This document shows, piece by piece, positions 51,856-58,779 of a DNA stretch of 64,000 nucleotides. The stretch's first letter is position 1. The number at the start of each line of letters is the position of its first letter. The notes beneath the pieces are model-generated. The model searched no databases. It worked only from the letters and a program-made list of their open reading frames with translations, and was not told the origin of the DNA. Both the position numbers and the translations under genes were made by a program. The stretch comes from Amycolatopsis sp. WAC 01376 (lineage in GTDB: Bacteria > Actinomycetota > Actinomycetes > Mycobacteriales > Pseudonocardiaceae), in contig NZ_QHKL01000010.1 in assembly GCF_003947415.1 (NCBI RefSeq), forward strand, positions 62,001 through 126,000, written 5' to 3'.

Positions 51856-52482
51856 TCAGTTCTGGACCGCGACCCGGATCCCGAGTCCGACCAGGAAGGT
51901 GCCCATCACCGCGTCCATCGTCCGCCGCACCCGGCCGGAGCTGAAGAACCTCCGCAGCGAACCGACCAGCGTCGCCAGGACGAAGGTCCACACGACGGCC
52001 ACGGTGGTGGCCAGCACGGCCAGCTGCAGGGTCTGTGCGGTCGAGGCCGAATGCGGGAGGAACTGGGGGATGAGCGCGAGGAAGAACATCGCGACCTTCG
52101 GGTTGAACAGGTTGGTGAGCAGCCCCTGCCGGAACGCCTCCTTGGGCACGACGACGGGCGCCACCCTGTCCTTGAGCTCGCTGTAGTCGCCGCGGCGCAC
52201 CGCCAGCCACGCCTTGACGCCGAGGAAGATCAGGTACCCGGCGCCGATCAGTTTCACCACGGTGAAGGCGATCGCCGACGCGGTGAGGATCGCCGCGACC
52301 CCGAGCGCGATCGCGACCACCCAGACGAAGACGCCGAGCGCGATGCCGAGTCCGGCGGCGATCCCGGCCTTGCGCCCGCCGAGGATCGCGCTGCGGGTCA
52401 CCACCAGGAAATCCGGTCCCGGTGCCATCGCGCCGAGCAGGCAGATCAAGACGAACGAGAGTGCGGTGGCCCCGGGGATCAT
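51856..52482 (-). CDS. LysE family amino-acid exporter
   Basis: 208 residues with about six hydrophobic segments. The family signature GAMAPGPDFLVVTRSAILGG and the later LTNLFNPKVAMFFLAL are present. LysE/RhtB proteins export amino acids or small related compounds. The start ATG overlaps the stop of the GNAT gene by four bases (ATGA), so the two form an operon. Substrate not determinable. Confidence 0.92.
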   Translation of the reverse strand: MIPGATALSFVLICLLGAMAPGPDFLVVTRSAILGGRKAGIAAGLGIALGVFVWVVAIALGVAAILTASAIAFTVVKLIGAGYLIFLGVKAWLAVRRGDYSELKDRVAPVVVPKEAFRQGLLTNLFNPKVAMFFLALIPQFLPHSASTAQTLQLAVLATTVAVVWTFVLATLVGSLRRFFSSGRVRRTMDAVMGTFLVGLGIRVAVQN

Positions 52483-53045
52483 CTTCCGATGCTATCCGGA
52501 TCGTCGATGCCCCTGGCCATCACGGCTCCCGCGAGATCGACGCCGTCGGGCGTCGTCACCGTCACCCGTTCGACTTCGGTGAAGCCGAACGACAGGTACA
52601 GCGGGACACCGGGCAGGGTCGCCGTCAACGTCAGCGAGGTGAATCCCTCGGCCTTCGCCGCGACACGACAGGACTCGAGGATCGCGCGTCCGAGCCCACG
52701 CCGGGTCCAATCACCGCGGACGAACATCGCGCGTACCCGCGCCGGTTCGGTGGCCGGATCGAGCCGACGGTCGTCGTCCGCCGTATCGCCGGCGCCGGCG
52801 TGCGTCTTGTTGCGCCTGCTCCAGCCTCCGCAGGCGACGATCTCGCCGTCCGCCTCGTGCACGAAGTACGTGCCGTCCTCGAGCAACCGCGGATCGAGGC
52901 GCGCGACGTGCTCGGCCGCGCTCGCCGTCTGCCGCTCGTCGTAGAACCGGGGGAACAACTCCAGCACCGAGGCCCGCATCAGCGCCGCGATGGCGGGCGC
53001 GTCAGCGAGGGTGGCTGCCCGCTGGGGCGGCGTGTCCGTCGTCAT
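52479..53045 (-). CDS. GNAT family N-acetyltransferase
   Basis: 188 residues. The acetyl-CoA binding motif A is visible in RAMFVRGDWTRRGLGRAILE (R-x-x-G-x-G form). An early segment ADAPAIAALMRASVLELFPR and the late LTATLPGVPLYLSFGFTEVE complete the fold. Co-transcribed with the LysE exporter downstream; acetylation of an exported amino compound is possible but unproven. Divergent from the hydrolase gene. Confidence 0.9.
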   Translation of the reverse strand: MTTDTPPQRAATLADAPAIAALMRASVLELFPRFYDERQTASAAEHVARLDPRLLEDGTYFVHEADGEIVACGGWSRRNKTHAGAGDTADDDRRLDPATEPARVRAMFVRGDWTRRGLGRAILESCRVAAKAEGFTSLTLTATLPGVPLYLSFGFTEVERVTVTTPDGVDLAGAVMARGIDDPDSIGR

Positions 53046-53093
53046 GTCGCGGAAGATAACGAACGACGGCGGCTCCGCCTATCGGATAATCCC

Positions 53094-53873
53094 GTGGTGA
53101 TCACCGACGACGGCGTTGAGCTGTGGACCTCGGCGACCGGCCGGGGCGAACCGATCCTGTGCTGCCACGGCGGCCCCGGCCTGTGGGACATGTTCGGCAC
53201 ACTGGATCTCGGTCCGCGATTCCGGCTGATCCGCTGGGATCAGCGCGGTGCCGGGCGCTCGGAACCGCGTGGCCCGTACACACTCGAACGGATGGTCGCC
53301 GACGTCGACGTCGTCCGGGAGTGGCACGGCCTCGACCGGATCCCGGTGCTCGGTCATTCGTGGGGCGCGCATCTCGGTCTCCTCTACGCGCTCGCGCATC
53401 CGGAGCGGGTGAGCGCGCTCGTTTACGTGTCGGGCGTCGGCCTCGGTCACGAATGGCACGCGGAGTTCCAGCGGAAGGTGGGAAAGCAGCCACGCGGGAA
53501 GGGCCGCGAAAGCGCGGTGCGGCAATGGACGGCCGATTTCGTGACCGACGGCGAGCGCCATGCCGAAGCGATGGCGACTCCCTGGTTCCCGGTCAACTAC
53601 GAGGCGAACGCGGCCCTCAGCGAGGAGATGCGGGCGATGCCGGAAGCGGAGCTCGTTTCGGCCTGCCGGTCGCTGCGGGTGCCGGCACTGATCGTGGACG
53701 GGATGGCGGACAACCGGCCCCGGTGGGCCGTCGACTCGCTGGAAGAAGCCCTGCCGTCGGTGACACGGGTGCGCTTCGAGGGGGTCGGGCACGTGCCGTG
53801 GCTGGAGGCGCCGGACGAGTTCCGGGCCGCTGTGACCGGCTTCCTGGGTGATCGCGGGCGCGAGTGGCAATGA
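53094..53873 (+). CDS. Alpha/beta hydrolase, proline-iminopeptidase-like
   Basis: 259 residues from GTG 53094 (a second GTG follows directly). The oxyanion motif HGGPGLWD, nucleophile elbow GHSWGAHLG, acid region LIVDGMADNRP and catalytic His in GVGHVPWLE are all present, in the order of an alpha/beta hydrolase. HGGPG is the hallmark of prolyl iminopeptidase-type enzymes, but at 259 residues the cap is short, so a peptidase role is uncertain. No signal peptide. Confidence 0.86.
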   Translation: MVITDDGVELWTSATGRGEPILCCHGGPGLWDMFGTLDLGPRFRLIRWDQRGAGRSEPRGPYTLERMVADVDVVREWHGLDRIPVLGHSWGAHLGLLYALAHPERVSALVYVSGVGLGHEWHAEFQRKVGKQPRGKGRESAVRQWTADFVTDGERHAEAMATPWFPVNYEANAALSEEMRAMPEAELVSACRSLRVPALIVDGMADNRPRWAVDSLEEALPSVTRVRFEGVGHVPWLEAPDEFRAAVTGFLGDRGREWQ

Positions 53874-53932
53874 GGGTTCTGGCGAGGCTTCTCTTAGGTA
53901 CCTACTGCGTGACCTGTGGCGCCTCTTGCGTG

Positions 53933-53991
53933 AAGTACATGAAGGACCCCTTCCTGTACCTGGGCGCAAGGATGGGGTCCTTCATGTACTT
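53933..53991. repeat. 18-bp-arm hairpin with long loop, TGAAGG family
   Basis: AAGTACATGAAGGACCCC (53933-53950) pairs exactly with 53974-53991; the 23-base interior can pair partly (TTCC with GGA). The arm ATGAAGGACCCCTTCC is the clearest form of the family core. Confidence 0.85.
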
Positions 53992-54002
53992 GGGCTGGCG
54001 CG

Positions 54003-54047
54003 AAGGTCGAGTTTCCTCGGCTGAGCCGAGGGAAGGGGGCCTTCACG
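54003..54047 (-). repeat. 45-bp dispersed repeat, copy 2
   Basis: On the minus strand this reads CGTGAAGGCCCCCTTCCC and so on, matching 30704-30748 at 44 of 45 positions, including the CCTCGGCT-C-AGCCGAGG palindrome. It lies 11 bp after the hairpin ending at 53991. Confidence 0.85.
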
Positions 54048-54125
54048 CGCTGTCGCTGTAGCGCTGAGACTCAAGATGGCGTTCCTGCCCGCCACCTCGG
54101 AACGGGCTCAGCTCAGCGCGGCATG

Positions 54126-54176
54126 CCGTGAGGGCCTCCTTCCCTACCCTCAGAGTAGGGAAGGAGGCCCTCACGG
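54126..54176. repeat. 22-bp-arm perfect hairpin, TGAAGG family
   Basis: CCGTGAGGGCCTCCTTCCCT.. (54126-54147) pairs exactly with 54155-54176 around a 7-base loop. It lies 50 bp after the MerR gene on the minus strand. Confidence 0.88.
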
Positions 54177-54226
54177 ACCCGCGATCCCGACCCACCCGCC
54201 GAAGGCACCTGGAACACGGTTGAGGG

Positions 54227-55042
54227 TCAGGCCTTGGTGATCGGCTGCTGCAACTCGGTGACCCACTTGTCCCCGTCCTCCGGGCACTCGAGATAGAACT
54301 CCCGTGCCGGGCCGCTCGCGCGGTAGCCGTGCGCGTCGACCCACTTCGCCAGCACCTGGTAGCTGGAGAGCATGGTCTCCATCGAGCCACGGTGCAGGAT
54401 CGTCGCCGCGCTTTCCACTTCGGCGAGGCTCACCGTCGAGAATCCTTCGGTGCGGTCGGTTTCGGCCGAGATGGTGACGGCGGCGTGGATCAGCACGCGT
54501 TCGCCGTCGGCGTCGTCCTCGTAGTAGGCGATGAGCGGTCCCGACGGCGTGATCGGGCCGAGCGCTCCGAACAGCTCCTTGTACAACCGCCCGACGACGG
54601 GGCCGATCTCTTCGTTCACGTATCCGCTCGCCGTCCCGGTCAGTTCGGCGACGCGCACCGCGGGAAGGCTTTTGACGACGACGTCTTCGGAAGGCATGGT
54701 TCCCTCGCTTTCGATCGACCGGAGCCGCGCTTCGATGGCCTTGAGCCGCGCCTCGTCCGCCTCCATGGCCGCTTCGAGTTCGGCGCGGCGCAGCCGCAGC
54801 ATCCCGTGCAATTCGTCCGTGCCGATCTCCGCTTCGAGGATTTCCTGCACCTTGGTGAGGGTGAAGCCGAGATCCTTGAGCGCGATCACCCGGTTGAGCC
54901 GGGCCAGCTGCTCGCCGGTGTAGGACCGGTAGCCGCTGAACGGGTCGACGTGGGCGGGGCGCAGCAGCCCGATGGCGTCGTAGTGACGCAGCATCCGGAC
55001 GGTCACCCGGCCGTGCTTGGCGAAGTCTCCGATACTGAACAT
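54227..55042 (-). CDS. MerR family regulator with GyrI-like effector domain
   Basis: 271 residues from ATG 55042 (MFSIGDFAKHGRVTVRMLRH), with GGGAGG upstream. The MerR DNA-binding domain is followed by a coiled coil (about 75-115) and a C-terminal GyrI-like/AraC effector-binding domain (VRVAELTGTASGY, to the end). This is the BmrR/TipA-like layout for sensing small hydrophobic molecules. A 15-bp palindrome next to a TTGACT element lies 21 bp before the start and should be its operator. The epoxide hydrolase gene is directly upstream on the same strand. Confidence 0.9.
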   Translation of the reverse strand: MFSIGDFAKHGRVTVRMLRHYDAIGLLRPAHVDPFSGYRSYTGEQLARLNRVIALKDLGFTLTKVQEILEAEIGTDELHGMLRLRRAELEAAMEADEARLKAIEARLRSIESEGTMPSEDVVVKSLPAVRVAELTGTASGYVNEEIGPVVGRLYKELFGALGPITPSGPLIAYYEDDADGERVLIHAAVTISAETDRTEGFSTVSLAEVESAATILHRGSMETMLSSYQVLAKWVDAHGYRASGPAREFYLECPEDGDKWVTELQQPITKA

Positions 55043-55062
55043 GACGCCTCCCACCAGACAGC

Positions 55063-55083
55063 CTGACACGGTGTCAGAGTCAA
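55063..55083 (-). promoter_or_regulatory. MerR-type operator-promoter
   Basis: Minus strand: TTGACT (55083-55078) followed directly by the perfect palindrome CTGACAC-C-GTGTCAG (55077-55063). A dyad placed between -35 and a distant -10 (19-bp spacer) is the mark of MerR regulation; the -10 at that distance reads TCTGGT, a weak match. Autoregulation of the MerR gene is inferred. Confidence 0.6.
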
Positions 55084-55087
55084 TCGG

Positions 55088-56242
55088 TCACCGCACGAGC
55101 CGGAAGAACGCCCGCACCTCGTCGGTGAACACGCCGGGTTGTTCGAAGGCCGCGAAGTGGCCTCCGCGATCGAGTTCGTTCCAGTATCGGATGTCGGTGA
55201 ACCGGCGTTCCGCCCAGCGGCGGGACGGGCGCGGGGTCTCGCGCGGGAAGATCGAACAGCCCGTCGGCACGGTGATCGTGTCCACAGTGGACTCGGCGAA
55301 CCAGCTCGACACCTCGGCGAAGCTCTCCCAGTACAGCCGGGCGGACGAAGCGCCGGTGCCGGTGAGCCAGTAGAGCGTGATGTCGTCGAGCATCGCGTCC
55401 CGGGTCAATGCGTTCTCCGGATGGCCGCCGCAGTCCGTCCACGCCTGGAACTTCTCGACGATCCACGCGCACAGCGCGACCGGGGAGTCCGCCAGCGCGT
55501 AACCGATCGTCTGCGGCCTGGTCGCCTGCTGGATCGCGTAACCCGAACCGTCCGCCTTGGCCCTTTCGAGGTCTTCGAGCGATTTCCGCTCGGACTCGGA
55601 CAGGCCGTCGAACGTCGCCGGGTCCGGCGCCGCCAGCGGTGGGTTGAGGTGGATCCCGGCCAGCCGCGCGGGAGCGGTCCGGCCCATGAGCGTGGTGATG
55701 CTGGTGCCCCAATCGCCGCCCTGGGCGCCGTAGCGCTCGTAGCCAAGGCCGTCCATGAGGCGGATCCACGCGTCGGCGATGCGCTGGATCGACCAGCCCG
55801 CCCGCGCGGGTTTGTCGCTGAAGCCGTACCCGGGCAAGGAAGGGACGACGACGTGGAAGGCGTCCGCCGCGTCACCGCCGTGGGCGACCGGATCGGTGAG
55901 GGGACCGAGTACGTCGAGGAACTCGAAGACCGAACCAGGCCAGCCATGGGTGAGGATCAGCGGCAACGCCCCGGGATGCGGGGAGCGGGCGTGCAGGTAG
56001 TGGATGCCGAGCCCGTCGATCTCGGCCCGGAACTGGGGGATCGCGTTGAGCCGGGATTCCGCGGCACGCCAGTCGTAGTGCCCGGCCCAGTACGAGCACA
56101 GTTCACGCAGGTAGGCGGCAGGAACGCCTTGCGACCAGTCGTCGACGGTCTCGTCGTCGGGCCAGCGGGCACGGCGGAGCCGATCTCGGAGGTCTTCGAG
56201 ATCGGCCTCCGGGATCCGGACTTGGAACGGCGTGCTGTCCAT
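55088..56242 (-). CDS. Epoxide hydrolase
   Basis: 384 residues. An N-terminal EHN domain (FQVRIPEADLEDLRDRLRRA) precedes the alpha/beta hydrolase core with HGWPGS (oxyanion), GGDWG (the Asp nucleophile), and GGHFAAFEQP (catalytic His), the pattern of microsomal-type bacterial epoxide hydrolases. It hydrolyses epoxides to diols. It may be controlled by the MerR regulator 46 bp downstream. Transcribed divergently from the OFA-type transporter gene. Confidence 0.92.
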   Translation of the reverse strand: MDSTPFQVRIPEADLEDLRDRLRRARWPDDETVDDWSQGVPAAYLRELCSYWAGHYDWRAAESRLNAIPQFRAEIDGLGIHYLHARSPHPGALPLILTHGWPGSVFEFLDVLGPLTDPVAHGGDAADAFHVVVPSLPGYGFSDKPARAGWSIQRIADAWIRLMDGLGYERYGAQGGDWGTSITTLMGRTAPARLAGIHLNPPLAAPDPATFDGLSESERKSLEDLERAKADGSGYAIQQATRPQTIGYALADSPVALCAWIVEKFQAWTDCGGHPENALTRDAMLDDITLYWLTGTGASSARLYWESFAEVSSWFAESTVDTITVPTGCSIFPRETPRPSRRWAERRFTDIRYWNELDRGGHFAAFEQPGVFTDEVRAFFRLVR

Positions 56243-56299
56243 GCCGGCTGACGCTAACGAGGGGGTCCGACAATTCGTGGACTTCCGGCGGCCCGAGTG

Positions 56300-56330
56300 C
56301 TATAACCAGACTACATACTGTATACAATCT
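56300..56330. promoter_or_regulatory. 31-bp shared element, copy 1, before transporter gene
   Basis: CTATA at the left, and CATACTGTATACAATCT at the right; 22 of 31 positions match the copy at 58639-58669 without gaps, with the right half nearly identical. The core ATAC-T-GTAT / TGTATACA is symmetric and resembles operators of FadR-type GntR regulators. It ends 21 bp before the transporter ATG. Confidence 0.6.
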
Positions 56331-56351
56331 GCCGTGAGCGGGGTGGGACCC

Positions 56352-57683
56352 ATGCCCGATCCTCGAATCCTGCGAGACCACTACGGCCGCCGGTATCGCG
56401 TCGGCGAGAGCGACGTGGACCTGGTCGGCAGATCCCGGGCGTGGATGCTGTGGCTCAGCTGGACGGCGATGTTCGCCGCCGGGATCCAGCAATACGGCTT
56501 CGGCGTCGTCGCGCCGGTCCTGATGGACACCTACGGCTGGACGTTCCCCGAAGTGATCGCCTCCTTCGCGCTCTGGACGGTGTGCCAGGCGTGCGCGGTG
56601 TACCCGGTCGCCCGGTTGCGCGAGCGCGGGATGTTTCCGCCCGCGGTCGCGGTGATCGCCGGCGGGGTGCTCTGTGCCACCGGGATGTTCACCTTGGGGC
56701 ACGCCAACAACCTTGCCGCGATGTTCGTCGGCTACTCGGTACTCGGCGGGATCGGGACGGGCGTCGTCTACGCGACCTGCGTCGGCACGGTGATGAACTG
56801 GTTCCCCGATCGCGTCCCGGCACGGGTGGGCGCGGTCAGCGGCGCTTTCGCGTACGGCAGCGTGCTTTTCGTGCTGGGGGCCGGGTTTTGGCTCTCGGAA
56901 GGCAATCGCCGTCCGCTCTTGGACGCGGTCGCGGTGGCCGTGCTCATGATGATCGCGGGCACCGCGGTCCTGTTGCGCGATCCGCCGCCCCGCTGGTGGC
57001 CGGAACGGCCGGATCCGCGTACGTGGGCGGCCGACAAGGTGCGCAACCGCGGGGTCGCGGTGAACCGGCCCGCCCTGCGCGAGTACCGGCCGGGGGAGGT
57101 GCTCCGCTGTCCGACCGCGGTGGCGATGTACCTCATCGTCGTACTGGCCGCCGCGGTCCTGCTCTTCGATGTCGCCTATCTCGCGACTTTCGTGGCCGCG
57201 CAAGGAGGCGGTCCGGAACTCGCCACCGTCGCGCTCGCGGTGCTCGCCGGGGTGACCGGTGCCGGACGGGTCCTGCTCGGCGGACTGTCCGACCGGCTCG
57301 GCAGGCGCCGGATCCTGCGACTGGCGCTGGCCACGGGCGGGATCGCCCAGTTCGTCCTGCTCTACTCGGGTGATCACGCGGTGGGGCTCGTCGTGGGTGC
57401 CGCGCTGGCGGGGCTCGGGAACGGGAGTTGCTACTCGCTGCTGGTGTCACTGGTCCGCGACTACTTCGGCGAGGAGTCGGCACTGCAGAACTTCGGGGTG
57501 CTGTACAGCGCCAAGGCGGTCGGGGCGTTGCTCGGAGTCGGTCTGGCCGCGTTCGTCGTGTCCACGCACGGGTACCTCGGCGCGTTCGCGGTGGCGGGCG
57601 CGCTCAGCGTTCTCGGCGCACTGCTCGGCGGGCGGCTTTCCCAGCCGGGACGGCCGAAGTCGCTGTTGCCGGCGATCCGCTGA
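56352..57683 (+). CDS. MFS transporter of the oxalate:formate antiporter (OFA) type
   Basis: 443 residues from ATG 56352. A typical OFA start precedes the first helix (DHYGRRYRVGESDVDLVGRS, then RAWMLWLSWTAMF). About twelve helices follow, with GGLSDRLGRRRILRLA as the MFS loop motif in the second half. OFA proteins move oxalate, formate or other mono- and dicarboxylates. With the downstream formyl-CoA genes it likely imports the substrate acid or exchanges it. Its stop overlaps the fdhD start (TGATG). Confidence 0.85.
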   Translation: MPDPRILRDHYGRRYRVGESDVDLVGRSRAWMLWLSWTAMFAAGIQQYGFGVVAPVLMDTYGWTFPEVIASFALWTVCQACAVYPVARLRERGMFPPAVAVIAGGVLCATGMFTLGHANNLAAMFVGYSVLGGIGTGVVYATCVGTVMNWFPDRVPARVGAVSGAFAYGSVLFVLGAGFWLSEGNRRPLLDAVAVAVLMMIAGTAVLLRDPPPRWWPERPDPRTWAADKVRNRGVAVNRPALREYRPGEVLRCPTAVAMYLIVVLAAAVLLFDVAYLATFVAAQGGGPELATVALAVLAGVTGAGRVLLGGLSDRLGRRRILRLALATGGIAQFVLLYSGDHAVGLVVGAALAGLGNGSCYSLLVSLVRDYFGEESALQNFGVLYSAKAVGALLGVGLAAFVVSTHGYLGAFAVAGALSVLGALLGGRLSQPGRPKSLLPAIR

Positions 57684-58510
57684 TGGGCCGTGTGACGAGC
57701 AGGCGGCGGGTGATCCGCGTCGTCGAAGGCGTGCCGGGTGCCCGTCCGGACACGCTGACCGTCGAAGAGCCGCTGGAGATCCGCGTCGGCGGGAAACCGT
57801 TGACGATCACGATGCGCACCCCCGGGCACGACTTCGACCTCGCCGCCGGATTCCTTGTCGGCGAAGGGGTTTCGCGGTCCGCGAAGGATATCCACTCGAT
57901 CCGTTATTGCGCGGGCGCGACCACCCACGGCTCCAACACCTACAACGTGCTGGACGTCGTCCTAGCGGAAGGCGTCGCCCCGCCCGATGCCTCCCTGGAG
58001 CGGAACTTCTACACCACGTCGTCGTGCGGGTTGTGCGGGAAGGCGAGCCTCGACGCAGTGCGGACCACCGCGACCTGGCCGGTGGACGGCGACGATCTGT
58101 CGATCACACCGTCCACAGTGGCCGAACTGCCGGATCGGCTCCGGACGGCACAGCTGGTCTTCGACCGCACGGGCGGGCTCCACGCGGCCGGGTTATTCAG
58201 CGCAGACGGGGAGCTGTTGTGCCTGCGGGAGGACGTCGGCAGGCACAACGCCGTCGACAAGGTGGTCGGCTGGGCGGCGCGTGACGGGAGGCTGCCGTTG
58301 TCCGGGACTGTCCTGATGGTCAGCGGACGGGCGTCGTTCGAACTGGTGCAGAAGGCGGTGATGGCCGGGATCCCGCTGCTGGCCGCGGTTTCCGCGCCGT
58401 CGTCACTGGCGGTGGACCTCGCCGCGGAGATGGGCCTGACCCTGGTGGGGTTCCTGCGGGGCACTTCCATGAACGTGTACACCCGCCCGGACCGCCTCGG
58501 CGTGTCCTGA
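57683..58510 (+). CDS. fdhD: Formate dehydrogenase accessory sulfurtransferase FdhD
   Basis: 275 residues from ATG 57683. The redox motif CGLC (C115 and C118) and the family segments RTPGHDFDLAAGFLVGEG, LREDVGRHNAVDKVVG and MVSGRASFELVQKAVMAGIP are all present. FdhD passes sulfur from IscS to the molybdenum cofactor of formate dehydrogenase. No formate dehydrogenase gene is in the window. Its coupling to an OFA transporter fits formate being the end product of this island. The stop codon lies in the left arm of a family hairpin. Confidence 0.94.
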   Translation: MGRVTSRRRVIRVVEGVPGARPDTLTVEEPLEIRVGGKPLTITMRTPGHDFDLAAGFLVGEGVSRSAKDIHSIRYCAGATTHGSNTYNVLDVVLAEGVAPPDASLERNFYTTSSCGLCGKASLDAVRTTATWPVDGDDLSITPSTVAELPDRLRTAQLVFDRTGGLHAAGLFSADGELLCLREDVGRHNAVDKVVGWAARDGRLPLSGTVLMVSGRASFELVQKAVMAGIPLLAAVSAPSSLAVDLAAEMGLTLVGFLRGTSMNVYTRPDRLGVS

Positions 58511-58557
58511 AGGTCCCCTTTGAGACGTTGAAGGTCTCAAAGGGGACCTTCAGGACA
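58503..58557. repeat. 24-bp-arm perfect hairpin, TGAAGG family
   Basis: TGTCCTGAAGGTCCCCTTTG.. (58503-58526) pairs exactly with 58534-58557 around the 7-base loop GTTGAAG. The left arm supplies the TGA stop of fdhD (GTG TCC TGA). It should end the transporter-fdhD operon. Confidence 0.9.
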
Positions 58558-58638
58558 TCAAGCGCCGATGGCGACCTTTCCCTCGATGGGAGAGGAAACC
58601 TGCTAGCGGCCCTGGACACCGGAGCGTTCGAAGAGTAA

Positions 58639-58669
58639 CTATATGGCTACCTCATACGGTATGCAATCT
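58639..58669. promoter_or_regulatory. 31-bp shared element, copy 2, before ThDP-enzyme gene
   Basis: CTATA at the left, and CATACGGTATGCAATCT at the right match the element at 56300-56330. It lies 110 bp before the ThDP-enzyme start. The half-site spacing is the same, which supports one regulator for both operons. Confidence 0.6.
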
Positions 58670-58779
58670 ACAGTCTGCCGCGACCAGGGGCTTCGAGCAG
58701 AGGACGCGCGGACGGAGCAGATCCGGAAACGAGCGCACGGATCAGAGAGGTCCGGCGTGCGAGAAAGAGGAGTTGAACG

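Larger units (their letters stand above)
53874..54226. other. 353-bp gap between convergent genes with three hairpins
   Basis: No gene is supported. Two TGAAGG-family hairpins (53933-53991 and 54126-54176) and the second copy of the 45-bp repeat (54003-54047) fill the gap between the hydrolase and the MerR regulator. A 65-codon frame across 53864-54061 is only repeat sequence. Confidence 0.7.

Noticed and set aside
53864..54061. 65-codon frame after the alpha/beta hydrolase
   Set aside because: Made of hairpin and repeat sequence (KYMKDPFLYLG and similar).
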